A stretch of 64,000 nt of DNA, from assembly GCF_039679125.1 (NCBI RefSeq), contig NZ_CP155551.1, forward strand, positions 248,001-312,000, in the 5' to 3' direction. The DNA is from Blastococcus sp. HT6-4 (GTDB taxonomy: Bacteria; Actinomycetota; Actinomycetes; Mycobacteriales; Geodermatophilaceae). The notes beneath the pieces are model-generated. The model saw only the letters and a list, made by a program, of their open reading frames with translations. It did not search any database and had not been told where the DNA came from. Shown in pieces: positions 1 to 11,871 of the stretch. The translations under genes were made by a program, and so were the position numbers. Positions within the stretch are counted from its first letter, which is position 1. Each line of letters begins with the position of its first letter.

Positions 1-18
1 TTCGACTGTCACCCATCC

Positions 19-783
19 GTGACGAGGCAGCTCCTTGCGGTGAGGATGCGATACCCGCCAGTCTTCCGCCGCGACGCCAGGACCGGTGTCGAGCTCCGCC
101 TCCTGCTCGACACTTTCGGACTCCTGACAAGTTCATGTACTGCGGAACCTGAGTGGCAGTGGTCTAGGAATCGGTTGGTCGCCAGCGATCGAGGTCGCTG
201 TGTCCCTGCATCGGAAAGTTGGTGCGGCATGAGGCCGCTCACCTTTGGCGTCGAACAGAGGGAGAATTGGAGCGAGTGGGTTCTGGACCACGGCCTGCCC
301 GAGTTGCCAGGTCCGGATCTTCGTGCGGGGCAGTCTGTACCGGTGGCCTACTGGGTCGGCCCAACCTCGGGCGCCGTCCTCCACGTCCTGCGTGTACCGC
401 AGGGAAGCGGGGATGATGCGGCTCTTCCGGCATGGCTCGGTCCGGATCTCTACACACGCTCCCATGGCGCGTGGAAGCCGGAACTCAGTAGTGACGGTGC
501 TTGGGGCTGGGAGCCCCCGCTCGCGAGGATCGCCGTGCCTGACGCGCACGTTGGTCTGACAAGTTCGGCAAGCGGGTCGGTGGGCAGAGGCGGGAGCAAG
601 GCGCTGGTGCTTCTGGTGGGCGCTGAAGCGGCATTCGCTGAGGTACATCAGGCCGATCACTTGACCAGGCGGCCCGTGGAGGCGCCGGTCGGAGTGTTCG
701 TGGTTTGTGGCGACTACGTGCACCCTTTGACCGTCCGGGTCCTCAATGCGCGTGGTGGCGTGCTCGGAGAGGTCTATGGGTGA
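19..783 (+). CDS. Hypothetical protein, unrecognised, possibly 5'-incomplete
   Basis: I do not recognise this 254-residue product. The listed start is a GTG, but the reading frame stays open to the left edge of the window, so the true start may lie outside. No signal peptide, membrane segment or catalytic motif is visible. Tryptophan is frequent in the N-terminal half, and the C-terminal third resembles a beta-rich fold (runs of V/L/G). Third-position GC is visibly less extreme than in the flanking housekeeping genes, which hints at recent acquisition. It is followed 54 bp later by the 3' end of the leftward groES-like gene, so the pair is convergent. That the ORF is real rests only on its length and the absence of a better frame. 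Confidence 0.5.
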   Translation: MTRQLLAVRMRYPPVFRRDARTGVELRLLLDTFGLLTSSCTAEPEWQWSRNRLVASDRGRCVPASESWCGMRPLTFGVEQRENWSEWVLDHGLPELPGPDLRAGQSVPVAYWVGPTSGAVLHVLRVPQGSGDDAALPAWLGPDLYTRSHGAWKPELSSDGAWGWEPPLARIAVPDAHVGLTSSASGSVGRGGSKALVLLVGAEAAFAEVHQADHLTRRPVEAPVGVFVVCGDYVHPLTVRVLNARGGVLGEVYG

Positions 784-837
784 GCGTCGGCTGCCGTCGG
801 TGATGGCAATGGTGACCGCTGAAGCAGTTGGAGTGGG

Positions 838-1230
838 TCAGAGGTAGAGGCCGGTGGATTCCTCGATCCGCTCGGCGGCGACGGCGTGCACGTCGCGCTC
901 GCGCAGGATGATCAGGTCCTCGCCGTGCACCTCGACCTCGTGCTGGTCCTCGGGGGAGAAGAGCACCTGGTCGCCGACCTTGACCTGGCGCACGCTCGGG
1001 CCGACGCCCTTGGCCTCGCCCCACACCAGCCGCTTGGCCACCTGGGCCGTCGCGGGGATGAGGATGCCGCCGCTCGAGCGACGGTCGCCGTCGTCCTTGC
1101 GCAGCGCGACCAGGACGCGGTCGTGCAGCATCTTGATCGGCAGGCCGCCGCCCCGGGCCGTGGCTGACTCGGAGGCGATGTTGTCGGGCACGTCGATCCA
1201 CGCTACCCGCCCGGTCCTCCGCGGCGTCAT
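838..1230 (-). CDS. GroES-like co-chaperonin (Cpn10 family)
   Basis: The 130-residue product carries a Cpn10 fold from about residue 33. It has the family pattern MLHDRVLV, then a mobile-loop-like RRSSGGILIP, then VKVGDQVLF, and a beta strand ending in the ILRERDVHAV region. GroES heptamers normally cap GroEL. This shorter-looped variant, with an extra N-terminal tail and the C-terminal STGLYL, is an actinobacterial paralogue with no groEL beside it, so its partner is unknown. It is the last gene of a leftward operon 18 bp downstream of the metallopeptidase. The ATG at 1230 is used; a start nearer residue 33 is also possible because the N-terminal tail matches nothing I recognise. Confidence 0.8.
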   Translation of the reverse strand: MTPRRTGRVAWIDVPDNIASESATARGGGLPIKMLHDRVLVALRKDDGDRRSSGGILIPATAQVAKRLVWGEAKGVGPSVRQVKVGDQVLFSPEDQHEVEVHGEDLIILRERDVHAVAAERIEESTGLYL

Positions 1231-1248
1231 GTGCTCAGGACGCCGGGG

Positions 1249-3159
<1,911 letters not shown>

Positions 3160-3166
3160 TTCCTGC

Positions 3167-5023
3167 GTGGAGGCGAACAAGGCGACATTTCAGCCAGGCG
3201 CGGAACTGCTGACCGACCTTGCTGAGCTGCGTGCTGAGGTGGACGTCTGCCTTCGCAGGCTGGCCGACGGCGAGCTGCCCACCGACGTCGAGCGCGAACG
3301 AGTCGATCTGAAGGAAGAGGCGGGGCGTCGAGGAGCTGGCGGCGTCCTCCTCGACGGGACTCCTCGCAACACCAGTGCTGCGACCCAGCTCGCAGACGAG
3401 GTTGCATGCATGGCGAACACGCCAGGCGGTGGCGCTCTCATCGTGGGAGTCAACGACCGCACCGGTGACCTCATCGGAACCGATCTTGATCCCGAGTGGC
3501 TCAAGCACCAGATCTACCGGCGCATCGACGTCGCGCCACAGGTTGAAGTGCGTTATGAGCGCGGGATTCCCTTGGTCGTCCTGCTGGTGTCCGAAGCGCG
3601 AGAGCCTGTGGAGGACACGGGCAATCGGTTGCGTTGGCGAGTGGGTGCGAACTGCGTCCCCGTTGATCGTAGTGCCTGGTGGGTGCACCGGCAGGACCGT
3701 GTTGGTTGGGACGAGATGGCTCGTCCTAGTCGCATGACGGTCGATGACATCTCTCCCGGTGCTGTCGCAGTGGCGCGCGACTACCTACGTGGGCGCCCAG
3801 CCAATGACGGCCTGGCAGACGAGTCCACTGAGGAAGTGCTGCGCCGGCTGGGCCTGCTGACAGTCGAAGGGACCCTCACGCAGGCGGGTGCACTCCTGTT
3901 CTGTCCCGCACCTAGGGCATGGCTTTCCTGGGCCCGGTGGGATGTTCAGGGAGGGGAGGTGCTGGCAGCTACCGATGCACGGGCTGGCACGAGCCTGCTC
4001 GAGCAGGTGGCTCAGACCGAGGCGTTACTGGACGGCGCCAATGACCGCGTGACTCTTCCCGGTTCCTTCTCGGAGCGGCTTGTTCGACTCTTGCCTCCTC
4101 GAGCCGCGCGGGAAGCGGTGTTGAACGGCGTGGTCCACCGCGACTGGCATCAGGCAGAGGCCACAACGGTGACCTGGGTGGAAGCCGACGCCTCCCTGGA
4201 GGTCGTCTCGCCCGGTGGCTTCGTGGGGGGAGTGAACGCTGGAAACGTGCTGACCCAGCGCTACTCCCGGTCTCCTGCCCTGGCCGACGCAGTCCGCGCG
4301 CTCGGGCTTGTCGATAAGCAAGGTATCGGTGTGGACCGGATGTATCGGGAGATGGTCACGCTTGGGCACCGCCCCCCGCTGCTTGTCGAAGAGCCCGGGC
4401 CTCGCGTACGAGTCAGGTTGACGGGTGGCAAGCCCGTGGTGCCTGTGATGCGGTTGGTCGACGAGATCGAACCACGTGAGCGGCAAACGGACGTTCGTGT
4501 AGCCATGATCCTGCATACGTTGCTCCACGAGCCCTTCATCACGGCCCAGCGCGGAGCTGAGGTACTTCAACGGACCGTCGAAGAGGCCGACGAGGCACTG
4601 CACGTCGCAGGCTCGTGTGTTGTCGGCGGCAGCCCGTTGATCGAGCCCTATCGGGATGTTTGGGTGCTCTCACGAGCGAGTACGGAGCTGACGCTGCAGG
4701 CGGCTGGTGATTTGGCCGTACTCAAGCGCCAGGGTGTGCTGACCTATCTCCGGCCCGATCCGGTCGAGGCCACGCGAGTGGTTCGCCGGTGGCTCGCCGT
4801 GCACGATCGAGTTTCTTCCGGTGACTATGCAACTCTCACGGAGTTGACCTATGCCGGTGCGCGTCGTGCTCTTGAAAGGATGGTCACAGACGGGCTCCTC
4901 GAGCGTGGCGAGACCGCCGGTCGTAACGCTCACTTCCTGCCGGCAGGCGTCATGCGGTCTGGCCCGAGGAAGTCGGACCAGTCTGATGTCCCGTCGGCCG
5001 AGGCGTTGGAGGTAGACGGCTAG
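3167..5023 (+). CDS. AlbA_2/Schlafen-type ATP-binding transcriptional regulator (AAA_4 / HATPase_c_4 family)
   Basis: A 618-residue protein with the layout of the AlbA_2 + HATPase_c_4 family. At about residues 45-150 is a Schlafen/AlbA_2 domain ([11 protein letters not shown], then [20 protein letters not shown]). At about 300-390 is a GHKL-like ATP-binding segment with [14 protein letters not shown] and KQGIGVDRM. The C-terminal 150 residues are winged-helix-like ([20 protein letters not shown]). Such proteins are usually regulators, sometimes linked to stress or defence. Codon use is less GC-extreme than in serS downstream. The start is GTG 3167, with no ribosome-binding site and a palindromic operator directly upstream, which points to leaderless, self-controlled expression. 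The stop is TAG. Confidence 0.8.
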   Translation: MEANKATFQPGAELLTDLAELRAEVDVCLRRLADGELPTDVERERVDLKEEAGRRGAGGVLLDGTPRNTSAATQLADEVACMANTPGGGALIVGVNDRTGDLIGTDLDPEWLKHQIYRRIDVAPQVEVRYERGIPLVVLLVSEAREPVEDTGNRLRWRVGANCVPVDRSAWWVHRQDRVGWDEMARPSRMTVDDISPGAVAVARDYLRGRPANDGLADESTEEVLRRLGLLTVEGTLTQAGALLFCPAPRAWLSWARWDVQGGEVLAATDARAGTSLLEQVAQTEALLDGANDRVTLPGSFSERLVRLLPPRAAREAVLNGVVHRDWHQAEATTVTWVEADASLEVVSPGGFVGGVNAGNVLTQRYSRSPALADAVRALGLVDKQGIGVDRMYREMVTLGHRPPLLVEEPGPRVRVRLTGGKPVVPVMRLVDEIEPRERQTDVRVAMILHTLLHEPFITAQRGAEVLQRTVEEADEALHVAGSCVVGGSPLIEPYRDVWVLSRASTELTLQAAGDLAVLKRQGVLTYLRPDPVEATRVVRRWLAVHDRVSSGDYATLTELTYAGARRALERMVTDGLLERGETAGRNAHFLPAGVMRSGPRKSDQSDVPSAEALEVDG

Positions 5024-5058
5024 CCGAAGCCTCGTTCAGACTTCTCTACGATCGGTTC

Positions 5059-6360
5059 GTGATCGACCTGCGGCTCGTGCGCGAGCACCCCGACGTCGTC
5101 CGTGCCAGCCAGCGCGCCCGGGGGGCCGACGAGTCCCTGGTCGACGCGCTGCTGGCCGCCGACGTCGCCCGGCGCGAGGCGGTCAAGCGGGCCGACGACC
5201 TGCGCGCCGAGCAGAAGAGCGCCTCCCAGGCGGTGAAGAAGGCGAGCCCCGAGGAGCGGCCCGCCGTCCTGGGCCGGGCGCGGGCGCTGGCGGCGGAGGT
5301 CAAGGAGGCCGAGGAGGCGCAGCGCGCCGCCGACGCCGCGCTGCGCGACGTGCACGTGCGCATCCCCAACGTGGTGGCCGACGAGGTGCCGCCCGGCGGG
5401 GAGGACGACGCGGTTCCCCTGCGCACCGTCGGCGAGGTGCCCACCTACGACTTCGAGGTGCGCGACCACATCGAGATCGGCGAGAAGCTCGGCGCCATCG
5501 ACATGGAGCGCGGTGCGAAGGTCTCGGGCTCCCGGTTCTACTTCCTCACCGGCCCGGGCGCGCTGCTGGAGTTCGCGCTGGCGCAGCTGGCCATCAGCCG
5601 CGCCGTCGCCGCCGGGTTCACCCCGGTCATCGCCCCGGCGCTGGTCAAGCCGAGCGCCATGGAGGGCACCGGATTCCTCGGCGAGCACGACGAGGAGGTG
5701 TACCGGATCGAGCGGGACGACCTGTACCTCGTCGGCACCTCCGAGGTGGCGCTGGCCGGGATGCACCAGAACGAGGTGCTCGACCTCTCCAACGGCCCGA
5801 AGCGCTACGCCGGCTGGTCGTCGTGCTTCCGGCGGGAGGCCGGGTCCTACGGCAAGGACACCCGCGGCATCATCCGCGTGCACTGGTTCGACAAGGTCGA
5901 GATGTTCAGTTTCGCCCGGCCGGAGGACACCGCCGCCGAGCACCTCCGGTTGCTGGCCTGGGAGGAGGAGTTCCTCCAGGCGCTGGAGCTGCCCTACCGC
6001 GTGGTCGACATCGCCGCCGGCGACCTGGGCACCAGCGCCACCCGCAAGTACGACATCGAGGCGTGGTTCCCGACCCAGGGCACCTACCGGGAGCTGACCA
6101 GCACCTCGGACTGCACGACCTTCCAGGCCCGCCGGCTCAACATCCGGTACCGGGACGACGAGGGGAAGACGCAGACCGCGGCCACGCTCAACGGCACGCT
6201 GTGCGCCATCGCCCGGACGATCGCCTGCCTGCTCGAGGTGCACCAGCGCGCCGACGGCTCGGTGCACGTCCCGGTCGCCCTGCGTCCGTGGCTCGGCGGC
6301 GTCGAGTCGCTGACGCCGGGCATGACCCTGGCGGCGCCGGTCCCGCCGGCCACCGCATGA
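5059..6360 (+). CDS. serS: Serine--tRNA ligase
   Basis: A 433-residue cytosolic class II aminoacyl-tRNA synthetase that charges tRNA-Ser (and tRNA-Sec, relevant to the formate dehydrogenase at the end of this window). Residues 1-110 form the antiparallel coiled-coil tRNA-binding arm (charged, Ala/Glu/Lys-rich). Motif 2 is [20 protein letters not shown] (about 255-275). Motif 3 lies at about 375-410 and includes [18 protein letters not shown]. Length is typical. The start is GTG 5059, 35 bp after the AlbA-type gene. It is followed by two HAD phosphatases in the same direction. Confidence 0.98.
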   Translation: MIDLRLVREHPDVVRASQRARGADESLVDALLAADVARREAVKRADDLRAEQKSASQAVKKASPEERPAVLGRARALAAEVKEAEEAQRAADAALRDVHVRIPNVVADEVPPGGEDDAVPLRTVGEVPTYDFEVRDHIEIGEKLGAIDMERGAKVSGSRFYFLTGPGALLEFALAQLAISRAVAAGFTPVIAPALVKPSAMEGTGFLGEHDEEVYRIERDDLYLVGTSEVALAGMHQNEVLDLSNGPKRYAGWSSCFRREAGSYGKDTRGIIRVHWFDKVEMFSFARPEDTAAEHLRLLAWEEEFLQALELPYRVVDIAAGDLGTSATRKYDIEAWFPTQGTYRELTSTSDCTTFQARRLNIRYRDDEGKTQTAATLNGTLCAIARTIACLLEVHQRADGSVHVPVALRPWLGGVESLTPGMTLAAPVPPATA

Positions 6361-6439
6361 GCCCGACTCCGCGCCGCCGTCCGCTCCTCGCTCGCGGGGC
6401 TCGCTGCGATGCTCCCGCGGCTGTCGTCGGGCGATCCGC

Positions 6440-7348
6440 ATGAGCGGACAGCCCCCGAAGGCCCTGCAGGCCTACGGCGTCCTCCCCGGCGCCGACCAGG
6501 TGGTCGAGCTCGGGGACCTGGGGTCGTGGCGCCCGAAGCTGGTGGCCAGCGACCTCGACGGCACGCTGCTCGACGCCTCCGGTGAGGTGAGCCCGCGCAC
6601 CCGGGCGGCGATCGCGGCGTGCTGGGACGCCGGCATCCCGGTCGTCGGCGTGACCGGCCGGGGCCCGCGGCTGCTGGAGAGCGTGCGCGCCGCCCTCGAC
6701 GGCCGCGGCATCGCCGTCCTCTCCCAGGGCGGGTTCGTCGTCGACCTGGAGCGGGACGAGGTGCTGCGCGCGGTCGCCCTGCCGCGGACCCAGGCCATGG
6801 CCGTGATCGAGCGGATCGAGGCGGTCACCGGCGAGCTCGTCATCGCGGTGGAGGACGCCGCCCAGCAGGGCGAGGCCCGCGGCGCGCTGCGGGTGCAGCA
6901 CGGCTTCGACTGGCCCTACCCCGAGGACGCCCAGCTCGTGGCCAAGGACGATGTCCTGCCGGCCGAGGCCGTGCTGAAGGTCTTCCTGCGCTCGGCCACC
7001 ATCGGCCAGGACGAGCTGCTGGCGCTCGCCCGGACGGTCGTCGACCCGGCCGACGCCGAGCTCACCCACGCCGGCCTCGGCTTCATCGAGGTGCTGCCGC
7101 CCGGGATCACCAAGGCCACCGGCCTGGCGATCGCCCTGGAGCGCCACGGCGTGGGCTTCGGCGACGTCCTGGTCTTCGGCGACATGCCCAACGACCTCCC
7201 GATGCTCACCGCGGTCGCCGAGGCGGGTGGCCGGGCGGTCGCGGTCGCCAACGCCCACCCCGCCGTCCGCGCCCTCGCCGCGCAGCTGACCAGCGGCCAC
7301 CGCGCCGACGGCGTCGCCCGCTACCTGGAAGAGGTCCTCGGTGTCTGA
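6440..7348 (+). CDS. HAD-superfamily hydrolase, Cof type
   Basis: A 302-residue haloacid-dehalogenase-like phosphatase of the Cof/YbhA type. Motif I is ASDLDGTLLDASG (about residue 34), motif II is GVTGRG, and the motif III/IV region is FGDMPNDLPML near residue 245. A C2-type cap lies between. These enzymes usually dephosphorylate small phosphosugars or flavin/pyridoxal phosphates; the substrate cannot be read from sequence. ATG 6440 is used. It is followed after 11 bp by a second HAD gene of the same architecture, evidently a tandem paralogue. Confidence 0.9.
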   Translation: MSGQPPKALQAYGVLPGADQVVELGDLGSWRPKLVASDLDGTLLDASGEVSPRTRAAIAACWDAGIPVVGVTGRGPRLLESVRAALDGRGIAVLSQGGFVVDLERDEVLRAVALPRTQAMAVIERIEAVTGELVIAVEDAAQQGEARGALRVQHGFDWPYPEDAQLVAKDDVLPAEAVLKVFLRSATIGQDELLALARTVVDPADAELTHAGLGFIEVLPPGITKATGLAIALERHGVGFGDVLVFGDMPNDLPMLTAVAEAGGRAVAVANAHPAVRALAAQLTSGHRADGVARYLEEVLGV

Positions 7349-7359
7349 CCGGATGCGCG

Positions 7360-8163
7360 ATGTCTGACTGGAAGCCCCGGCTCATCGCGAGCGACATGGA
7401 CGGCACGCTGCTGCGCTGGGACGACACGGTCAGCGAGGCGACGGTCGCCGAGCTCGAGCGGTGGCGGGCCGACGGCGTTCCGGTGGTCCTGGCCACCGGC
7501 CGCCCGCCGCGCTGGATGCACCGGATCCGCGAGGTGCTGCGCTCCGGCACCGCCATCTGCTGCAACGGAGCCGTGCTGCTCGACCTCGAGAGCTTCGAGA
7601 TCATCCAGGAGGAGCCGGTGCACCCCGACGTCCTCCGGTCGGTCACGGCCGAGCTGCGCCGGCGGCAGCCGGACACCTGGTTCGCGGTCGAGTACGGGCT
7701 GGAGTTCCGTCACGAGCCCATCTACAAGCCGCGGTGGGACGTCGACGCTCCGGGGGTCGCCGAGGCGACGCTGGAGGAGATGCTGGCGCAGCCGGTCGCC
7801 AAGCTGCTGGCCCGCCACGAGACGCTGCCGCGCGACGAGTTCGTCGCGCTGGTGGAGGAGGTCATCGGCGGCCGGGCGACGGTCACGTGCTCGTCGACCG
7901 ACGCCCTCGCGGAGATCTCCGCGTCCGGGGTGACGAAGGCGTCGGGCCTGGCCACGGTCGCCGACCGGCACGGTGTCGGACCCGAGGACGTCGTCGTCTT
8001 CGGCGACATGCCCAACGACATCGCCGCGTTCCGGTGGGTGCGCGACGGGGGTGGCCGGGCGGTCGCCATGGCGCACGCCCACCCGGACCTGCTCGCCGTC
8101 GCCACCGACGTCACCGGGACCAACGACGACGACGGCGTCGCCCGGTTCCTCGCCGGGCTGTGA
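7360..8163 (+). CDS. HAD-superfamily hydrolase, Cof type (tandem paralogue)
   Basis: A 267-residue paralogue of the preceding HAD protein. Motif I is ASDMDGTLLRWDD, motif II is VLATGRPPRW, the motif III lysine lies in GVTKASGL, and motif IV is VFGDMPNDIAAF. The start is the ATG of MSDWKPRL at 7360. A far longer open frame upstream is only the shadow of the first HAD gene. The two genes are probably co-transcribed with serS. The substrate is unknown. The conserved FGDMPND block in both copies indicates that both are catalytically competent. Confidence 0.9.
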   Translation: MSDWKPRLIASDMDGTLLRWDDTVSEATVAELERWRADGVPVVLATGRPPRWMHRIREVLRSGTAICCNGAVLLDLESFEIIQEEPVHPDVLRSVTAELRRRQPDTWFAVEYGLEFRHEPIYKPRWDVDAPGVAEATLEEMLAQPVAKLLARHETLPRDEFVALVEEVIGGRATVTCSSTDALAEISASGVTKASGLATVADRHGVGPEDVVVFGDMPNDIAAFRWVRDGGGRAVAMAHAHPDLLAVATDVTGTNDDDGVARFLAGL

Positions 8164-8303
8164 AGCCACAGGTCATGGATTGGGTGCAACCTATTTGCTC
8201 GGTGGAGTGGCTCCAGAGTTCGGCTTGACTCCGCCGTGCGGGCGCCGACATCGGGGGGTGCGGGGCGCCGGGCTCCGCGACTTCTAGTCAGCGGAGCACC
8301 CCG

Positions 8304-9899
8304 ATGCTGAAGCGCCTGTCCATCAGCCGCCGACTCGCCCTCGGCTTCCTCGTCGTCATCGTGTGCATGGCCGGCCTGACCGCCACCGGCGTGTGGCGCG
8401 TCGAGACGATCAACAGCCACCTGACGACCATCAACGACCTCAACAGTGTCAAGCAGCGCTACGCGATCAACTTCCGTGGCAGCGTGCACGACCGGGCCAT
8501 CGCCCTCCGCGACGTCGTCCTGCGGGGCGACCCCGACCTGATCCAGCAGGAGATCGACGAGATCGACGTCCTCGCCGCCGCGTACGCGGACTCCGCCGGG
8601 CCGATGGGCGAGCTGTTCGCCGACCCGGCCAACGTCAACGACGACGAGGTCGCCGCCCTGGCGGAGATCCAGCGGATCGAGGCCGAGACCATGCCGCTGA
8701 TCCAGCAGGTCATCGACCTCAAGCTGGCCGGTGCCACGGACCAGGCTCTCGCGGTGCTGCTTCAGCAGGCCGACCCCCTGTTCGTCGACTGGCTGGCGGC
8801 GATCAACGTCCTCATCGACATGGAGGAGGCGATGAACGCAGCGCTCAGCACGGAGGCCCGTGACACCGCGTCGAACTTCCTCCTGCTGATGGTGCTCATC
8901 TGCGCCGCCGCCGCGCTGCTCGCGACCGTCATCGCCTGGCGGACCACCAAGGGCATCACCCGGCCCCTGGCCGAGGCGGAGGTCGCCATGGCCGCCGTCG
9001 CGACGGGCGACCTCACCCAGCGTCTGGAGGTGCGGTCCCAGGACGAGGTCGGGCGCATGGCCCACTCGATCAACGCCGCGCTCACCTCGATCGGCGAGGT
9101 CATGGAGACCTTCCGTTCGGCGATCGAGGCCCTCACGACCGCCAGCCGCCGCGTCGGCGATCTCTCGCAGCGGATCTCCACCGGTGCGGAGGAGTCCTCC
9201 GCCCAGGCCGCCGTCGTCGCCGCGGCCGCCGGTGAGGTCTCGCACAACGTGCAGACGGTGGCAGCCGGATCAGAGGAGATGGGTGCCTCCATCCGGGAGA
9301 TCGCGCACAACGCCACGGAGGCCGCATCGGTTGCCGGCCGGGCCGTGACCGCGGTCGAGACCACGACCGACACGGTGTCGCGGTTGGGCGAGTCCAGCCG
9401 CACCATCGGCGACGTCGTCAAGGTCATCTCCTCGATCGCGGAGCAGACCAACCTGCTGGCGCTCAACGCCACGATCGAGGCGGCGCGCGCCGGGGATGCC
9501 GGCAAGGGCTTCGCCGTCGTCGCCAACGAGGTCAAGGAGCTGTCGCAGGAGACCGCCCGCGCCACGGAGGACATCGCCCGCCGCGTGGAGGCGATCCAGA
9601 GCGACACCAGCGGCGCGATCACGGCGATCGCCCAGGTCGCCGAGGTGATCACGCGGATCAACGACTACCAGACGACGATCGCTTCGGCCGTGGAGGAGCA
9701 GACGGCCACCACCAACGAGATGAACCGGAGCGTGGCCGAGGCCGCTGCCGGATCCGGCCAGATCGCGGCCAACATCGACGGCGTCGCCGCGTCCGCCAAG
9801 GCCACCACGGAGCACGTCGAGGCCTCGCGGGAGGCCGCTGACGAACTGGCGCAGGTGTCCGGCCGGTTGCAGTCCCTCGTCGGCGGCTTCCGCTTCTGA
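8304..9899 (+). CDS. Methyl-accepting chemotaxis protein (4HB sensor)
   Basis: A 531-residue transmembrane chemoreceptor. A short cytoplasmic leader precedes TM1 (about 13-32). A periplasmic-side helical 4HB_MCP-like sensor spans about 35-190, with TM2 at about 192-212. A HAMP domain lies at about 213-265 ([20 protein letters not shown]), and a long coiled coil carries the signalling tip [18 protein letters not shown] (about 393). It relays ligand or energy state to CheA/CheW. ATG 8304 is preceded by a GCGGAG-like ribosome-binding site. No che gene is in the window. A near-perfect terminator follows at 9911-9965, separating it from the second receptor. Confidence 0.95.
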   Translation: MLKRLSISRRLALGFLVVIVCMAGLTATGVWRVETINSHLTTINDLNSVKQRYAINFRGSVHDRAIALRDVVLRGDPDLIQQEIDEIDVLAAAYADSAGPMGELFADPANVNDDEVAALAEIQRIEAETMPLIQQVIDLKLAGATDQALAVLLQQADPLFVDWLAAINVLIDMEEAMNAALSTEARDTASNFLLLMVLICAAAALLATVIAWRTTKGITRPLAEAEVAMAAVATGDLTQRLEVRSQDEVGRMAHSINAALTSIGEVMETFRSAIEALTTASRRVGDLSQRISTGAEESSAQAAVVAAAAGEVSHNVQTVAAGSEEMGASIREIAHNATEAASVAGRAVTAVETTTDTVSRLGESSRTIGDVVKVISSIAEQTNLLALNATIEAARAGDAGKGFAVVANEVKELSQETARATEDIARRVEAIQSDTSGAITAIAQVAEVITRINDYQTTIASAVEEQTATTNEMNRSVAEAAAGSGQIAANIDGVAASAKATTEHVEASREAADELAQVSGRLQSLVGGFRF

Positions 9900-9910
9900 C
9901 GCACGGGCGC

Positions 9911-9965
9911 CGGGCCCGGCAGCCACCGATCCGGCCGCGCAGCGGCGCGGTGGCCGCCGGGCCCG
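9911..9965 (+). terminator. Large hairpin terminator after the first MCP gene
   Basis: Arms 9911-9927 and 9949-9965 are 17 nt each and complementary except for one mismatch (CGGGCCCGGC...CCACC against GGTGG...GCCGGGCCCG). A smaller GCCGC/GCGGC hairpin is nested in the loop. It begins 12 nt after the stop codon. There is no T-run, as is common in this phylum. Confidence 0.75.
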
Positions 9966-10108
9966 TTCGCGCTCACCCCGGCGGGCGCGCCGAACGGATG
10001 AGTGGAGCGGCTACATCACTGTCTCGACTCAATTCCGGACCCGTGTCGGCCGACACAACGGTCAGACGACCGCCGGTGGAGCGGTTCAGGTTCCGGAAGA
10101 GGCCCGGC

Positions 10109-11761
10109 ATGGACGCCGCTGTCACACCATCCCGTCCGCAGACGCACGAGCCCGAGGCGGGAGCCCGCGGCCTGTTCTCCCGCATCGGGCTCCAGGGGCG
10201 GATGCTCGCCGCCATCCTGCTGGTCGCCCTGACCACGCTGGCGGTCGGGCTGATCGGCGCCTCCCGCATGACCGTCCTCAGCGACCAGGCCGAGCAGGTC
10301 TACGAGGAGGGCACCGTCCCCCTCGACGACATCCGGCTGCTGCAGTCCTACTGGTGGGAGTACATGGCCCACTCGGCGCGGGGTGCGCTCACGAACATCG
10401 CTCCCGAGGCGGTCGCCGCGTCCCAGGCGAAGGCTGCTGAGGCGCAGGCGGTCATCGAGGAGCTCACGGCCACCGTCAGCGCGGCCCCGCTGGGCCCCGG
10501 TGCGCGTGCCTCGTTCGAGCGCTTCGAGCCCGCCGTCGCCAGCTACTTCCAGGCGCTGGGCCGGATGATCGCCGCCGGCCAGTCCGGTGACCCCGCGCAG
10601 CTGGCGCAGATGGGCGCGATCATCGGTGAGCTGCAGGCGGCCGAGGCCGAGGCGGTCGCCGCGCTGACCGAGGCCGCCGACGTCCAGTCGGAGTTCGCCC
10701 ACCAGGTGGCCGACGACGCCATCGCCGCCGCCGAGTCCGCCCGGACGCTGACCTTCGTGGTGATCGGCATCGGGCTGGTCGTCTCGGTCGGGCTCGCGGT
10801 GCTGGTGGCCCGCAGCGTCAACCGGCCGGTGCAGCGGATCAGCGAGGTGCTGGACCGGGTCGCCGACGGTGACCTCAGCGTGCGGGTGGGCCCGACGGGT
10901 GGTGCCGAGCTGTCCCGGGTGTCGGCCGCCCTGGATCGCACCCTCGACTCGATCGGTGGTGTGCTCACCCTGGTCAACCACTCCGCGGAGCGTCTCGGCG
11001 AGGCCTCGCACAAGCTGAACGTCGCGTCGGAGGCGATCGCCGACAACGCCCGGACGGCGGCGGGTCAGGCCGACGAGGTGGTGGCCTCGGCGGGTGCGGT
11101 GGCCTCGAGCGTGGACACGGTGGCGACGGGGTCGTCGCAGATGGAGTCGGCGATCCGGGAGATCGCGCAGAACGCGAGCGAGGCGGCGCGGGTGGCGGGT
11201 CAGGCGGTGTCGGTGGCGGAGACCACGACGCGGACGGTGGGCAAGCTGGGTGATTCGTCGCAGGAGATCGCGACGGTGGTGAAGCTGATCAACGGGATCG
11301 CGGAGCAGACGAACCTGCTGGCGCTGAACGCCACGATCGAGGCGGCGCGGGCCGGTGAGGCGGGTAAGGGTTTCGCGGTGGTGGCGTCGGAGGTGAAGGA
11401 GTTGGCGCAGGAGACGGCGCGGGCGACCGAGGACATCTCGCAGCGGGTGGAGGCGATCCAGGCCGACACCGCGGGTGCGGTGGATGCGATCAGCCGGATC
11501 AGCTCGGTGATCGGTGAGATCAACGACTTCCAGGCGACGATCGCGGCGGCGGTGGAGGAGCAGACGGCGACGACGAACGAGATGAACCGGAACGTGGCCG
11601 AGGCCGCGAGTGGTTCGCAGGACATCGCCGCGGCGATCTCGGGTCTGGCCGCGGGCACGCAGGAGACCAGCCAGCGGGTCGAGGACGCTCAGCGCGCGGC
11701 GGTCGAGCTCGCCCAGATGAGTGGTGAGCTGCAGGAGGCCGTCCGCCGGTTCACCGTCTGA
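10109..11761 (+). CDS. Methyl-accepting chemotaxis protein (second copy)
   Basis: A 550-residue chemoreceptor with the same order as its neighbour: cytoplasmic N-terminus, TM1 at about 35-55, an Ala-rich helical sensor, TM2 at about 215-235, HAMP, and a signalling tip [20 protein letters not shown]. The start ATG 10109 is chosen because GGAAGAGG lies 7 nt upstream; an earlier in-frame start would lack this. The signalling half is nearly the same protein as in the first receptor, but its codon usage changes sharply near 11040. Before that point codons end mostly in C; after it they end in G or T (GCG, GTG, GGT). This suggests recombination between receptor genes. Confidence 0.93.
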   Translation: MDAAVTPSRPQTHEPEAGARGLFSRIGLQGRMLAAILLVALTTLAVGLIGASRMTVLSDQAEQVYEEGTVPLDDIRLLQSYWWEYMAHSARGALTNIAPEAVAASQAKAAEAQAVIEELTATVSAAPLGPGARASFERFEPAVASYFQALGRMIAAGQSGDPAQLAQMGAIIGELQAAEAEAVAALTEAADVQSEFAHQVADDAIAAAESARTLTFVVIGIGLVVSVGLAVLVARSVNRPVQRISEVLDRVADGDLSVRVGPTGGAELSRVSAALDRTLDSIGGVLTLVNHSAERLGEASHKLNVASEAIADNARTAAGQADEVVASAGAVASSVDTVATGSSQMESAIREIAQNASEAARVAGQAVSVAETTTRTVGKLGDSSQEIATVVKLINGIAEQTNLLALNATIEAARAGEAGKGFAVVASEVKELAQETARATEDISQRVEAIQADTAGAVDAISRISSVIGEINDFQATIAAAVEEQTATTNEMNRNVAEAASGSQDIAAAISGLAAGTQETSQRVEDAQRAAVELAQMSGELQEAVRRFTV

Positions 11762-11770
11762 CGACAGCCA

Positions 11771-11829
11771 GGATCAGGTGACCTGATCATCGATCGTCCT
11801 CCCTCACGGCAGACCGTGAGGGAGGACGC
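11771..11829 (+). repeat. Left 59-bp inverted repeat (with palindrome and terminator-like hairpin)
   Basis: The arm starts GGATCAGGTGACCTGATCAT, itself a palindrome (GATCAGGT-G-ACCTGATC, 11772-11788). It continues with a 14-bp hairpin whose arms are 11796-11809 and 11814-11827 (GTCCTCCCTCACGG / CCGTGAGGGAGGAC, loop CAGA). The hairpin could also terminate both convergent genes. Confidence 0.75.
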
Positions 11830-11871
11830 TCTGCGTCGCGGGAGGACGCGGTCCTGGTCGTCGCGGTGGGA

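Noticed and set aside
5020-6441. Leftward 473-codon frame opposite serS
   Set aside because: Low-complexity His/Gly/Arg translation, antisense to a clear housekeeping gene.
8164-8303. Riboswitch (c-di-GMP GEMM) ahead of the first MCP gene
   Set aside because: I could not find the conserved GEMM core or tetraloop-receptor pairing in this 140-bp leader.
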